The position numbers and the translations under genes were made by a program. A stretch of 64,000 nt of DNA, from assembly GCA_002794775.1 (NCBI GenBank), contig NBAY01000013.1, forward strand, positions 186,001 through 250,000, read 5' to 3'. This document shows positions 1 to 10,344 of the stretch, in pieces. Source of the DNA: Porodaedalea pini. Lineage: Eukaryota; Basidiomycota; Agaricomycetes; Hymenochaetales; Hymenochaetaceae. Each line of letters starts with the position of its first letter. The first letter of the stretch is position 1. The notes under the pieces are model-generated. The model was not told the origin of the DNA, made no database searches, and saw only the letters and a list, made by a program, of their open reading frames with translations.

Positions 1-567
1 CAGCAATATGGAGCCTACCCTCCGTCCGTGCATTCGACGACCGACGACCCTGGCTTTTACTATGCTGAACAATACGACAGTCAGACCAATCTTGCGGCAG
101 CAGCTGCTCCGGTCGCTCGCCAGACCAACAATAACTCGCCAAACCATATGGCAAATCCCCACAGCGCCACTCATAATGGAGCCTTTGGCTATGAAGGGCA
201 GAGTGGCGGGTATGGGCATGACGATTACAGTCACGACGGGCATGCCGGCTACGGGCAGGATATGCCAGGTGGGTATGCCGTCAGTGGCGAGCCCAACGAT
301 TATGGGCAGAATGGGCAGGCACACTCGAATTATGGACATGGCTATGAACAGGATATTGGCCAGGCTCATGCGTACGCGTATGAGCCTCAGGCGGACTACT
401 TGAGCTCGCAGCCGCATGTCACCAATGCCCCTCCTCGTACGGCATCTCGAGCCCAAAATCACCAGTACGATGCGTCTGCATACCAGCAATCGCGACAGAG
501 GTACAACGGTAGTACTGGATACGACGCGTATGGGCGGGGCGGAGGTGGTGGATACGCTGTAGGCTAG
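1..567 (+). CDS. C-terminal part of a Gly/Tyr/His/Gln-rich protein (5' end outside window)
   Basis: An open frame runs from base 1 to a TAG at 565-567. The 188 visible residues are low complexity, rich in Gly, Tyr, His, Gln, Asn and Ala, with many GYG/GYE/YGH-like repeats and a tail of six-glycine type ending in GGYAVG. No folded domain, membrane segment or catalytic motif is visible. The composition resembles a prion-like or intrinsically disordered tail, or the cytosolic tail of a membrane protein; the window does not allow a choice. The start codon lies upstream, so the GTG at 28 is not proposed as the start. The next gene on the same strand is IMP2, now 6.5 kb away because of the LINE insertion. 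I do not recognise the family. Confidence 0.72.
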   Translation, partial: QQYGAYPPSVHSTTDDPGFYYAEQYDSQTNLAAAAAPVARQTNNNSPNHMANPHSATHNGAFGYEGQSGGYGHDDYSHDGHAGYGQDMPGGYAVSGEPNDYGQNGQAHSNYGHGYEQDIGQAHAYAYEPQADYLSSQPHVTNAPPRTASRAQNHQYDASAYQQSRQRYNGSTGYDAYGRGGGGGYAVG

Positions 568-751
568 TTGTGAATGCCTCTTGGACTTTATGTATATATC
601 TTTTTTACACGGCTCTAGTGTGGCCTCCTCTCTTGTGTACAACCAGCTCTGTCTCCCGGTTCGAGTTTCGCATCGTTACATACATCGCTGCTCGTCACTC
701 TAATCTATTTGTTCTTGCAATTGTGGAGGTTCCGACGAATACTCCGGTCTC

Positions 752-762
752 GTGACCAGCTG
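752..762. repeat. Target-site duplication, left copy (11 bp)
   Basis: GTGACCAGCTG lies directly left of the LINE 3' end and is repeated exactly at 7044-7054. Outside the 11 bases the two flanks stop matching. A chance 11-bp match at just these positions is unlikely, so a duplication made at insertion is the best explanation. Confidence 0.85.
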
Positions 763-911
763 TTTATAATGCATCTGCTATCTACTTATCAACAGATATC
801 CAACCGCTCGGAAAAGAAACACCATAAACAGAAAAGAAAAGAAATGGACGAGGCGCTCGAAGGGTTGTTAATTAAGCTAGGTAGAAGGGTACCAAAGATT
901 GTAGCGTGGAA

Positions 912-3900
912 CTAGAAGTGATATGGGGGAGGAAGTTCTGAAAAAATGGGCATAGCGTCGGGAGGACGACGAAACGAGAAGTAGGCAAATTTTAGAAGTA
1001 GCAAAAAATTGTTAGGACGAAACCAATCAGGGAAATGAAGGGGTAAGATACGTTGTCGAAAAAGGCCGTGGCGAATGTGTGCAAAAAAAGGACAAATATT
1101 CAAAAGATGACGAACATCATGTTTGACGCAAAGGGGGTCCGGGCAACGAGGTTCGAGGTTGCGGTTATGCAGATCAAGCGCGTTGAGCAAAATGCTAACG
1201 GCGCGTCCATGAACTAAGTGGGATATCCTCTTCTCAGGAGGTAGTTTGAGGAATGCGCGAAATGATCGAGTGGGGTATAGGATAAAAGAAGAGGGTTCGG
1301 CGATCGATCGGTGGCCACGCAGATTTACAAGGCGATTTTTCCACTCGCGGAGGAGGTCGAGTTGGAGCTGCGCAGTAAGGTTCGGTAGTGAGTCCAGAAT
1401 GGGCTCACGGGCATGGTTGGTTGCGGCGTCTTTGGCCAGTTTATCAGCCTTGGAATTACCCAGGACTCCCCTATGAGAGGGAAGCCACTGGACGGTGATA
1501 TGTGACGCTGGGTGATGTAGGGCAAGGAATATTCCACATAGACGATGAAAGAGGATGATGAAGTCTGAATGGTTATTGTCATCGGTGAAGATGAGGTTGG
1601 CGCAATTTAGTGAATCGGTGACAATGTGGATGTGCACTGGTGTGGAACATTTTGCGAGGAGAGAAGATATCCGGCGTAGGGCTGCAATGAGCGCTTCCTG
1701 CTCCTCAAACAATATGTTCGAGCGAGAGTGCGCTGCTGAAGAAAAGACAGCAAGTTCGTGGTGATCGTGCATAATGACGTAACCGTGGCCTCCGTTGGCA
1801 ATGCCTTTATCATCTGGGATGATGGAGCCATCTGTGAAGATAAAATATTGATAAGGGGGTGGGCGTAAATAAAATGAATTGAAGGAGCGAATAGCTTTCT
1901 GGCGCTGGTTGGGCGGTGGAGTTGGGGTGAGTATAAGCCTGGAATGAACAGGGACGAAAACAGGGTAGGAAGGGGTTTTAGGGATGGAAATGTCTGGGAG
2001 AAGAGCATCGTAGAGATAACTGTTTTTGTTAGGTGAATGGTTAGAATGAGAATAATAAGAAAGTAAAAAATGTTGTGATAGAACTCGAATAAAAAGGTCG
2101 AGCGGGGGAATCGAAAAAAACTGATTCTGCGATAGATGGGAGTATAGAAAGATGGGTAATAGAATGTAAAAAGCGATTCTGAATCGGCTGCAAGAGAGAA
2201 GGAACGAAACTGGATTCGGGGAAGAGGACTGCACCGTAAATCGCAACAGAACGGATGAGGCCAAAATACAAAAGACGAGCGTATTGAAAGAATGAACTGT
2301 TTGAAGAGTTGAAAAGAAATGAGTGTTGGTGGAGCGTGGAAAGCGCTTTATTCGCGCACACTTGAAAATGAAGTTTAGGAGATAAGTCAAAAGAAAAAAT
2401 AACCCCAAGCCATGTCAAATGCTGAGAGGGTAAAATAACAAGGCCGCCAGGAAGTGAAAGGGACAGGGAAGAGGGATCCGATGGGTTGTTGATAAAGGAC
2501 TGGAAGTGAAAGCAGGTGATTTGGGGATTGGGGATAATATGTAGAAGTTCGATGGCATTGGGATCGATTGACAAACCAATCAACTGGAATTGGGAGGAAA
2601 GGAACGAAAATTGGTTGCGCAACCGCACCAAATTGGTCTGGAGGCTGAGTGATTGGGCAGAAAGGAGGTGATCATCCATATATGCGAATAAAGGACGGTG
2701 TGGGCCGAACCGCTTGTAATAAGAAAAAATGACATCGGCCGACGCGAAGATTGAAATGAGGGGGGATAGAGGTGATCCCTGAGGGACCCCACGATTGGGT
2801 TTTATGAAGGGTTTAGAAAAGAAATTGTTGAAATGAAATGAAATTGGGCGGTCTGAAAGCCAAGCAGCTAAGACATGAATGAAGTTAGGATGGACATTGG
2901 AACGAATGAGTTTGTTGAGAAGAAGGGAATGGGATATGTTGTCAAAAAAACCTTGAATGTCAATGGTGAGAATTGATGTGATAAGAAAGCGGTGGCGCAG
3001 GTGGACGCTGTCTGAGACGCGCTCACCAGGCATAATGGACGGGTTAGAAAAGATAAAAGAAAGAAGTTCATAACATGCCGTAAGAGATGAACGGTGTTTC
3101 TGGCACCTGTGTTGGGAGTCGGGAAGAAGATTATTCTTTTCAAAGAATGGCTGGAGAAAATTGAAGAGAACGCGTTCAAAAAGTTTTCCGATTGAATCAA
3201 CCAAAGTGATGGGACAGAATGCCCTAGGCACCGAAAAGTCAGTGCGTTTGGGCTTGGGGATGAAAGTCACAAGAGACGTCTTGAAAGGAAGAGGAAAATG
3301 GCCTAACTCAAGGCATTTAGAAAAAAGATCTGCAAAAAATTGTCCCTGGTATTCCACCAGCAACGCGAGATGTTGATACGAGATATGGTTATTGCCAGGA
3401 CTCATCTCTTTATCAACTCCGCGGAGGGCGTTAAGCACATCGTTCATAGAGACCTTCGGGCTGTTCGATAGTGGGGGTAGGTGCACCGGTTCCAGCTGCG
3501 ATGATAACGACGGGAAAAATGTATTATGAAACAAGGTGGCTTTATCGTCCTCGGTTAACGAGAAGGAACCGTTAGGCATCCTGAGGGCACCGATAGGGGC
3601 ACGGCGGCGTGCGACACCTGTAAACTGTCGATGCCAGATGGTGTGCTGATCAGAGTGTTGAAGGCGAGCTCCGAAAAAGGCAGATTTGGCTCTGGACAAT
3701 TCGAAGTCCAGCAGACGCATAGATTCAGCAGATGGATTGCGACAGTGTTCCCGGTAGAGTCTAGAACAAGCTTCGGACCACCAGGCATTGGGGCCAAAGT
3801 ATGTGCGTGGTTTGCGTTTACGTAGGAATACCCTGGCGAAAGAAGAAAAGGATTCTTGAAAGGAGAAAAGTAAGTCGTCCAGCGATTTTGGCGAATGAAC

Positions 3901-4740
3901 ATTCTGAAGGTCGAAGGAAAAGAGTTTAGAGTCACAGAATTCAGAAACGAAACTTGGTAAATCCTGGGAACGAATAGAGCGAAGAGGGGGTTGAGAGGGA
4001 GCCGCGAGAAAGTTTAAGTTAAAGGAAAATGAAAGCAGATGATGGTCAGAGGAAGTGGTGAAAGAGGGGTCGGAGACAATAATGGATTCAGAGATCTGAG
4101 CTGAGAAGTCGTCTGACGACAAAATGAGATCAATAATAGAACGGTAGTTGGTAGATCGGTTGTGGTACGTAGGTTGGCCGGGTGGGTTGCAAACAGTAAG
4201 TCCAGTCTCACTGATCCAGTCAGTGAGGGCCTGGGAATGAGGGAAATAATGGGATTGAGAAGGGAGTGACCATAAAGCGGAATGACGATTGAAGTCCCCC
4301 ACGAAAATGTTGGAGATAGAGTCCAAAAGGGGTAAATTGGATTCAAATTTGTGTTGGGAAGGGGAGTTGTAGACGTTCCATAAAAACAAAGGGGTGGGGA
4401 GATCGCGAGAAATCGCGATAACAGAAATATTGGATGAAGGATTGGGGGTTTGGTAGAGGGAGACCCGGTGGACCAAACGAGAATGAACGTAAGTACAGCA
4501 CCGAGGTTTACCAGTAGCTGGGGGAAGAAAAGCGATATAAGGGGCGTAGTTGCGAGAGTCGAACTCGCGAACTCCTGCAGAGTCGGATTTGGACGAGATA
4601 ACCCTCTGAATAACAGGGATTTCCTGGAGGCAGACAATGTCCGGGGCTAGCCCGCTGGTCGAAAAGGAACGAAATAAGAAATCAAATGAAGGTGAGGAAT
4701 TGCAAATATTGAGGGAAAGAACAGATATTGGACGAGTCAT
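912..4740 (-). CDS. LINE ORF2: APE-type endonuclease, reverse transcriptase and RNase H (one +1 frameshift)
   Basis: From ATG 4740 the protein opens with an APE-like endonuclease: an asparagine-rich start, CLQE, VGDFNRH and SDHHLL motifs. The reverse transcriptase follows, with DIQGFFDN (motif A), GVPQGSPLSP (motif B) and FAYMDD (motif C), so the catalytic aspartates are present. After about 873 residues the frame is lost at a run of seven T (2120-2114 on the sense strand). Reading one base further on restores an open frame to the stop at 914-912. That part holds a type I RNase H: FTDGS, a Glu in EEQEAL, TDS, and LPSHRG...N.KAD. RNase H on a fungal LINE is typical of the Tad group. With six T instead of seven the whole would be a single product of about 1270 residues. 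Confidence 0.92.
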
Positions 4741-4745
4741 AGCAA

Positions 4746-6980
4746 TTAGTAAGGGGAATGATAATTGCGACGAGCGGGGCAGTCCGAAGACCGGGCGCTG
4801 TGATTACCATGGCAATTAATGCACAGAGCGAAGTGTTCGCACTGAAGATTGTTAGCAGCCATGCATGGCGCGCATTTGGCGACATGCACTGCAGTGCGGT
4901 GCGTTTCTGAACAGATGGCGCAGCGTGCCACTGATCGACACTTGGAAGCGGGGTGCCCTAGACGGTGGCAGTTGTCGCATTGATTGATTGTCGGGCAGGC
5001 CTTCATCTCTTCGAGGCGATGGATAACACCAAACACGGGGACAGAACGGTTGCCATGTAAGAAGAAGTGATCGAAAGAAAGGCGGTCTGGGTCTTTCATG
5101 ACAACCGAGACATTGCAATAGTCGCGCTCGTTGAGTCATTCCGGAGATGACATAAACCTGGGAGGGAACATGAACTCTTGTCCTTCGAACTGGGGTAGAG
5201 CCGAGATTTCGCTGAGGAGATCTGACTCGCTATAGATTAATTTAGAGTCCCTGTCATAGACGGGGACCCCAGGAATGACTATCTTGAACTGCGGGGACGG
5301 AATAAAAGGTTTCGCCCCGCTGATATGAAGTATATGGCTAAGCTGGGTGGCAAGTGAGGAGTAGTTAGCATCGAAATCAGCTCGAATGTTGGTGAAGGAA
5401 ATCAAAAGATTGCTGTTCGAGGTATACTCGACGTTAAGAACAACCAAATGTTTGAAGAGAGGGTTGCCTTTAAGGCCAGCCCTCACCGAGTTTTTAACGG
5501 ATTGTGTGAGTGGGCGAACAGCGAGGTCCCCTGGAAGGGAGAAATAAACTCGCTTGGTATTGGACGAATGGATATTGACCGATCCATTAGACCGGTTGAC
5601 CGGAACCGTTGAGATTTCCCCGTCCGGGTTCTCAACAGTGGGGCATGACACTTTGGTGAGGGTCGTCTTGGGTTTCTTCTGCGCCGCTTTCGCATAGGTG
5701 ACTGTAGTGAAGCCGTCCCTGTCAGTTCCGACGGACTCGACCTTCGGGTGATAAATGGTTGTGCCACCTGGTCTGGGGGCGTTGTGAGCTGAATGGGCAT
5801 AGCCATCAGGCGCATAGATAATGCCTTCAGAGCTCATGCGATAACCTGATCCTGGGACCCGCGTATTGGCGATGGCGGCGGCGTACTCGGTCCTACCATT
5901 CTTAGGGGTTTGGACACGTTGTTTGACTATGGGGGGTTCAGGAGGGAACCGGTTGTCGTGGACGAAGTGAGCACCGACAGGGTCAGGGAGAAACTTGACC
6001 TGTGATTTGTTAGCAGAAGAAGGGGGTTTAACATTCCTTGAAGAAGAAGACCGGGAAAGCTGTTTTTTGAGATTATTAGTTTTATCAACAAGGGAAGAAA
6101 CAAGAGAAGTCAGAGACTGAATAGAGCGAGACATAGACGACATATTGTCGGAAATATGTTGTTCGCGAATAGCCTGTGCAGAAACGTGAACATCATCAAA
6201 GACATGTTTAAAGTCCGGTGAATGGATTCGGTATGCGGAATGGAAGGCTTGAAGCGCTTCATTCGCCTTGTTTTCCTTAATAGTTTCGTCGTCGAAACAG
6301 TGTGCTTTGCTGACCCAAGAGACGAGGTTGGAGGCCACGTCCGCGAGGGCCTTGCCGGCACGAATCGGATCGTCGTGCCACGGCGTAGGAGAAGTCCAGG
6401 ACGGCTGAGTAATAAGCGTAGTTATATGTTCAATGGTCTCCTTGGTCAGGTGCACGTAGGAGGCAGAAACTCGTTCGGCAATTTGCGGGTCCTCGTATTC
6501 GGAAATTGACACGTCGTCCATATCGTTATCGATCTGGGGGGCTTGACTGGTGCTCGGGACGTAGAGGTCGTCGGCCTCCATGTCGTCGGTTTCGTCGATG
6601 CGTGCGGGCGGCTGTAAAGCGTGGTGTTCTTCCTCCGAATTGGATCGTTTGAGAGAAGGCTGTGACTCGATGATGGGGGTCGGGGGGAGATCCCCTTGCT
6701 TGCGCAGTGCGGCTGCATGAGCGTCCGCGTCGACATCGGGGGACCAATTGGCACGATTCTTTGCTACAACTTCGCAGACAGCATCGTTGTGGTTAAAGGT
6801 CTTATCGCGACCACAAACGATGCAAAGTTTGTCTTTACCACTAACACAGCTGCGACTGTGATAGGGGAGATCCGATTTACACTCCTCACACTTGGTGGGG
6901 TCCTTGGGATTGGCAAGGGAAAGAGACGACTTTGTTTTATGAAGAGAGGCTTTAGCCCTGGTCAGCATTTTGCTGTCCAT
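4746..6980 (-). CDS. LINE ORF1, gag-like nucleic-acid-binding protein, interrupted by one in-frame UGA
   Basis: The start chosen is the ATG at 6980, the first Met inside the element. An open extension to 7223 would leave the element and run antisense through IMP2 exon 1. The first 614 codons hold an N-terminal Cys cluster (CEEC, CIVC and further Cys/His), a long polar disordered region with an acidic stretch, and a C-terminal RNA-binding-like fold. A UGA at 5138-5136 interrupts the frame, which then continues open without a shift for 129 more codons to a stop at 4748-4746. That last part carries zinc knuckles, including CX2CX4HX4C (CDNCHRLGHPASKC) and CINCHGNH...C. These belong to the same protein in related elements. 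ORF1 ends five bases before the ORF2 ATG, which suggests reinitiation. The UGA is either a point mutation or a readthrough stop. Confidence 0.85.
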
Positions 6981-7043
6981 AGCAGAGATGAAGAAAGACG
7001 AGTTGGTTCCAAGATTACACTGTCTGGATGATGGTGGTAAGAG

Positions 7044-7054
7044 GTGACCAGCTG
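7044..7054. repeat. Target-site duplication, right copy (11 bp)
   Basis: This is an exact copy of the 752-762 sequence. It sits directly beside the LINE 5' end and 46 bp before the IMP2 start codon. Removing the element and one copy restores a short intergenic region of roughly 240 bp between the Gly/Tyr-rich gene and IMP2. Confidence 0.85.
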
Positions 7055-7100
7055 GCTTTGCAAAGTGCATCGCGCCCGCGCGGAGTTGCATGAGCTGGTC

Positions 7101-7994
7101 ATGTCGTCCCGAATACCACGTGGGGCATGGAAAGCACTTTCTTGGGCACCCGTCGCGGTGATGTTCACGCAACATTGCTGCACAGTCAAGCAGGTTTCCG
7201 GAAGGAGCATGCAGGTGCGTCAACTAGACTCGTACAACACATACGGATCCGCTAAGCTCACTATCGCGTCCCAGCAAGCCCACTCTGAATCCAGAGCCTT
7301 GCATCTGGAAGGATATTGTCATCTTTGACCGCTTTTCTGTGCATGCTGCGCAAAATATCAACCGCGGCGATGTTGTTTCGCTCCAGTGCGTGCCCAGTTG
7401 TTTGAGCGCACCGCTTTCGAATCAGAGAGTATCTATTGATCCTTTTTGCCTCAGGTCACCAGTCAACCCGAAAGAGGTTCTTGTTAAACGGGTCGTCGCT
7501 CTTCAAGGCGATGTGGTGCGTTCTTGAAGGACCTGCGAGGCGCAGAAAGAACTGATGTATGGAGATTTGAAGGTGCAAACACTTCCTCCGTATCCAGAGC
7601 AAGAAGTGAAGGTACCGGAGGGGCATGTATGGGTGGAAGGTGTGTAAAAACCTTCGCCAACCGTCTCAAATCGCTGGCTGAGCGATAAATAGGAGACGAG
7701 TCTTTCTGGACGCTAGACAGCAACTCGTGGGGGCCTGTTCGTCACTTCTTTCTTGATACCATATTCACGCTCTAGTGGCTGATGCATATATCGTGTCCGT
7801 AGGTCCCTCAAGCGCTCATCGACGCAAAACTTGTCTTTGTTTTATGGCCTCTCAACCGGTTTGGCACGCTAAGGGCACCAGCACTGCGCGACACTAAGTC
7901 GCTCCGCGTCCCAGCCAATAGCGACCCTGCCTGGAAGAGACAGCTGGCTGAAATCGAGCGCGACAAATGGCGGGATACGAGAGTACGGACATAG
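7101..7994 (+). CDS. IMP2: Mitochondrial inner membrane protease subunit 2 (IMP2-like signal peptidase)
   Basis: Six exons (7101-7214, 7279-7385, 7455-7515, 7573-7639, 7693-7736, 7803-7994) join in frame to 194 codons. The protein has a short N-terminal hydrophobic anchor (about residues 11-27) followed by the catalytic serine motif SGRSMQ/PTLNP, split by intron 1. It then has RGDVVSL, the catalytic lysine in VKRVVALQGD, PEGHVWVEGD and DSNSWGPV. These are the S26-family peptidase boxes, in order. IMP2 pairs with IMP1 in the inner membrane and removes sorting peptides from intermembrane-space proteins; that is family knowledge. The start is the ATG that gives the usual short N-terminus. The LINE now ends only 57 bp upstream, head to head with this gene, so its original upstream control region has been displaced. 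The catalytic boxes and frame look intact. Confidence 0.92.
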
Positions 7995-10344
7995 CCTTTG
8001 TCTCGTCTTATCGAGCAGAGAGATCTTGACTCCGGTAATCCGGAACGGAGGACGTATGATTGTTGTCGAGATACAACCCGTGATGATACATTCTAATGAA
8101 GTCTGGAGAAACTGAAGAACAGCTCAGCGCCGCCCCGTCGTTTGCACTGGCTCAGTGTCTTCACAAAACGCTACGTATATTTTCATCTGTCAGTGTTTCT
8201 TTAACAGGACTGCGCCGCATGCGCTCTAAGTAGCAGATATACTCTGGCTAAGGACAGTCTAAGCTGAGGCCTCTTGCAGAGCATCTCGTATGGGTAAACG
8301 AATTAAAAGAATGGGAATATTCCTCATGACAACAGAACAAGCATTTTTTTAGGGTGCGAATGATGATCTTTGGCACGCAATCCCTCTTAAAATCTATCAT
8401 ATGAATTTGACTCGACACCCGGCAGCAATCAAGTCGGAATTTCTGATCTTCTTTGAACATGAGCGATGGCCTTTCACTTCATCGAATTAACAAAGTAAAA
8501 AACTATAACTTGGATCTATCCTCCGAAACGTGAGTCTCCATCTTCAGCATACTCTAAAAACATTTGATAAAGCTTCTTTTGTGCATCGTGTCAGGTCGTC
8601 GTTTGAAGTTACCGAAAGGGTCGTGTCCTTATGAATGTAACAGCAGATTGAGATTGAAGAATCTCCAAAAATACCCCGTTTTACCTCCTCTAACCCTCTC
8701 TTCGATGCGAGGCAATGTGGGGCTCTCTCGAAGGTCTAACTCTTAGAATAACAAGCCTCGCTTTTCACCTCTTCAACTCACATCCACGTCCCTCATTTAG
8801 CCTTCTCTATCCGAGCTCCACCTCTCCTGCTGATACTTGTACTTTTGCCGCTCAAACTACTAAAATAAGGCTTAAAGGAAGCAGCTGGACAATTCCCCGC
8901 TTCCCATTACCCCCTCTTCTGGATTCCCTCCTCTGGAGGTAATGGAGTCCTTGATGTTTTGCACCCGCTTTCGCCGCTCGTACTGCCTCCGTGTTTAGCA
9001 CGATCTATTCATCTGACGGCAAACTTTAGCTGCTCTGGTTGTGACAAATGTGCAACTCCCGCGATACTATAATGTTAACGCAGTCTGTCAAACCGTTAGA
9101 AAAGCTCCAACTGGAGCTCTTTCTAATGCCTTGGTCAGCGACAAGTTTGGAAAAGACTGTGGTTTTGTGAGGACTCAGAGGAGGGGAGGTGACTTGTCGT
9201 GATCAAATCGCTACCTTACAGGACGCTGCTGCCGACTACGCTGCGATGATAATCGATTAAAGGTGACTCTCGCGTATTGCTTCTATCTACCTCAACTGTT
9301 CCTTTATATCATCAAGTAGAGCGCTCCCCTGCGCGTGATTGTGGTGCATATATCATGACGGTTCAGAGTTTGTTGAAGCCGCTGCATGGCGTGTTCAAGT
9401 TCGCATTCTTCTTGACTAACTCATCGATGTGCACCTGCAAGGCCGCCGCCATCGCCTCTTGAGGAGCTAATGAAGGAGCGGCTGTGACTCGAACGGCGCT
9501 TCGGCCTACGAGCGCCATGGCGGTCGGCGTGTGAGAACTAGAAGGAGCCTCAACTTCTAACGAAAGGTGGGTCGGAGTAAACACGTGACCTCCTCCCAGA
9601 CGACAACCATGCTCAGAAGACTCGAACCAGACCAAAAGCATAGATAACGAATAACCATTTCCGAACTCCATGATAATGGAGTATCAGCAATATACACTAG
9701 TCAATGCCAATCATTCAGACTTGTATGACTCGTGATTTACAAATCCAAGCCTTTCTTCAAGCAGTACTAGTTCCTGAAAAAAAAACCCCCCGAAGACATC
9801 ATCGAAGTTCCTGCCTCAAAGCACAATATTAATCACGGCCAGCAAAACAGCACCGGACTCGATTATGATTATAGCATCCATTCAAGGGCTAATTCGACAA
9901 GGTATGCTAGGTAAGTTATGTCGCCACGTCATGAAACTCCGTATCAACGAGAATTGAGCGTGATCAGAATGATTAAGGAGGCCTGTCAATCCCGGCCACC
10001 ACATAAAAAAAGTGAAGATTTGCCATACCAGGGCCTCATAGCCCGCGGAACGCGAACGGAGACGCTGCGACAGTGGCGGATGATGGATGAAGAAAAATTG
10101 GAACGAAAATGTGAGCTAACAGAGTCTGCGGAGTTACAACCTAGATCTAATTCAGGAAGTTCAAACATGAACTTGAAGAAACTCGTTCGTGCAGTCCCCC
10201 ATCTTCGACGACAGAAGGGGATCCGGCCCTTTGGTAGATATTACTACTTTTCACACGCTGAGACTTAGAGCAGCGGAGACCTCTACGCTACCTCTAGGCT
10301 ACAACTCTCTCCAGATACACGCGGACAGAGTGACGTAGACGGCC
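7995..10344. other. 2.3-kb stretch with no supported gene
   Basis: I see no reading frame here with a recognisable domain or a convincing exon chain on either strand. The longest open stretches are a 116-codon plus-strand frame at 9918-10268 and a 102-codon minus-strand frame at 9671-9363; neither has a family signature. A homopolymer pair (run of A, then run of C) lies near 9780. The region may hold decayed genes or the regulatory region of the amylase that follows. In a window where gaps are usually under 600 bp, this is the longest one. Confidence 0.6.

Larger units (their letters stand above)
763..7043 (-). mobile_element. Nearly complete Tad-like non-LTR retrotransposon (LINE) with APE endonuclease, RT and RNase H
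   Basis: The element reads on the minus strand. It has a 63-nt 5' leader (7043-6981), ORF1 (6980-4746), ORF2 (4740-912) and a 3' UTR of about 150 nt ending near ATTATAAA. The limits come from an 11-bp direct repeat, GTGACCAGCTG, at 752-762 and 7044-7054. It directly flanks the coding body and fits a target-site duplication. No LTRs are present and no long poly-A tail is seen. Domain order (gag-like protein with zinc knuckles, then APE endonuclease, RT and RNase H) is that of fungal Tad-clade LINEs; clade assignment is by inference. Only two lesions are visible: an in-frame UGA in ORF1 and a one-base insertion in a T7 run of ORF2. The copy therefore looks young. Confidence 0.96.

Noticed and set aside
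2114..2120. Programmed -1 frameshift at the T TTT TTC heptamer
   Set aside because: A -1 shift leads to the wrong frame; the RNase H frame needs +1 (or one T fewer).
6981..7223. N-terminal extension of the LINE ORF1 frame to 7223
   Set aside because: It passes the element's end and the target-site duplication and runs antisense to IMP2 exon 1; the ATG at 6980 lies within the element.
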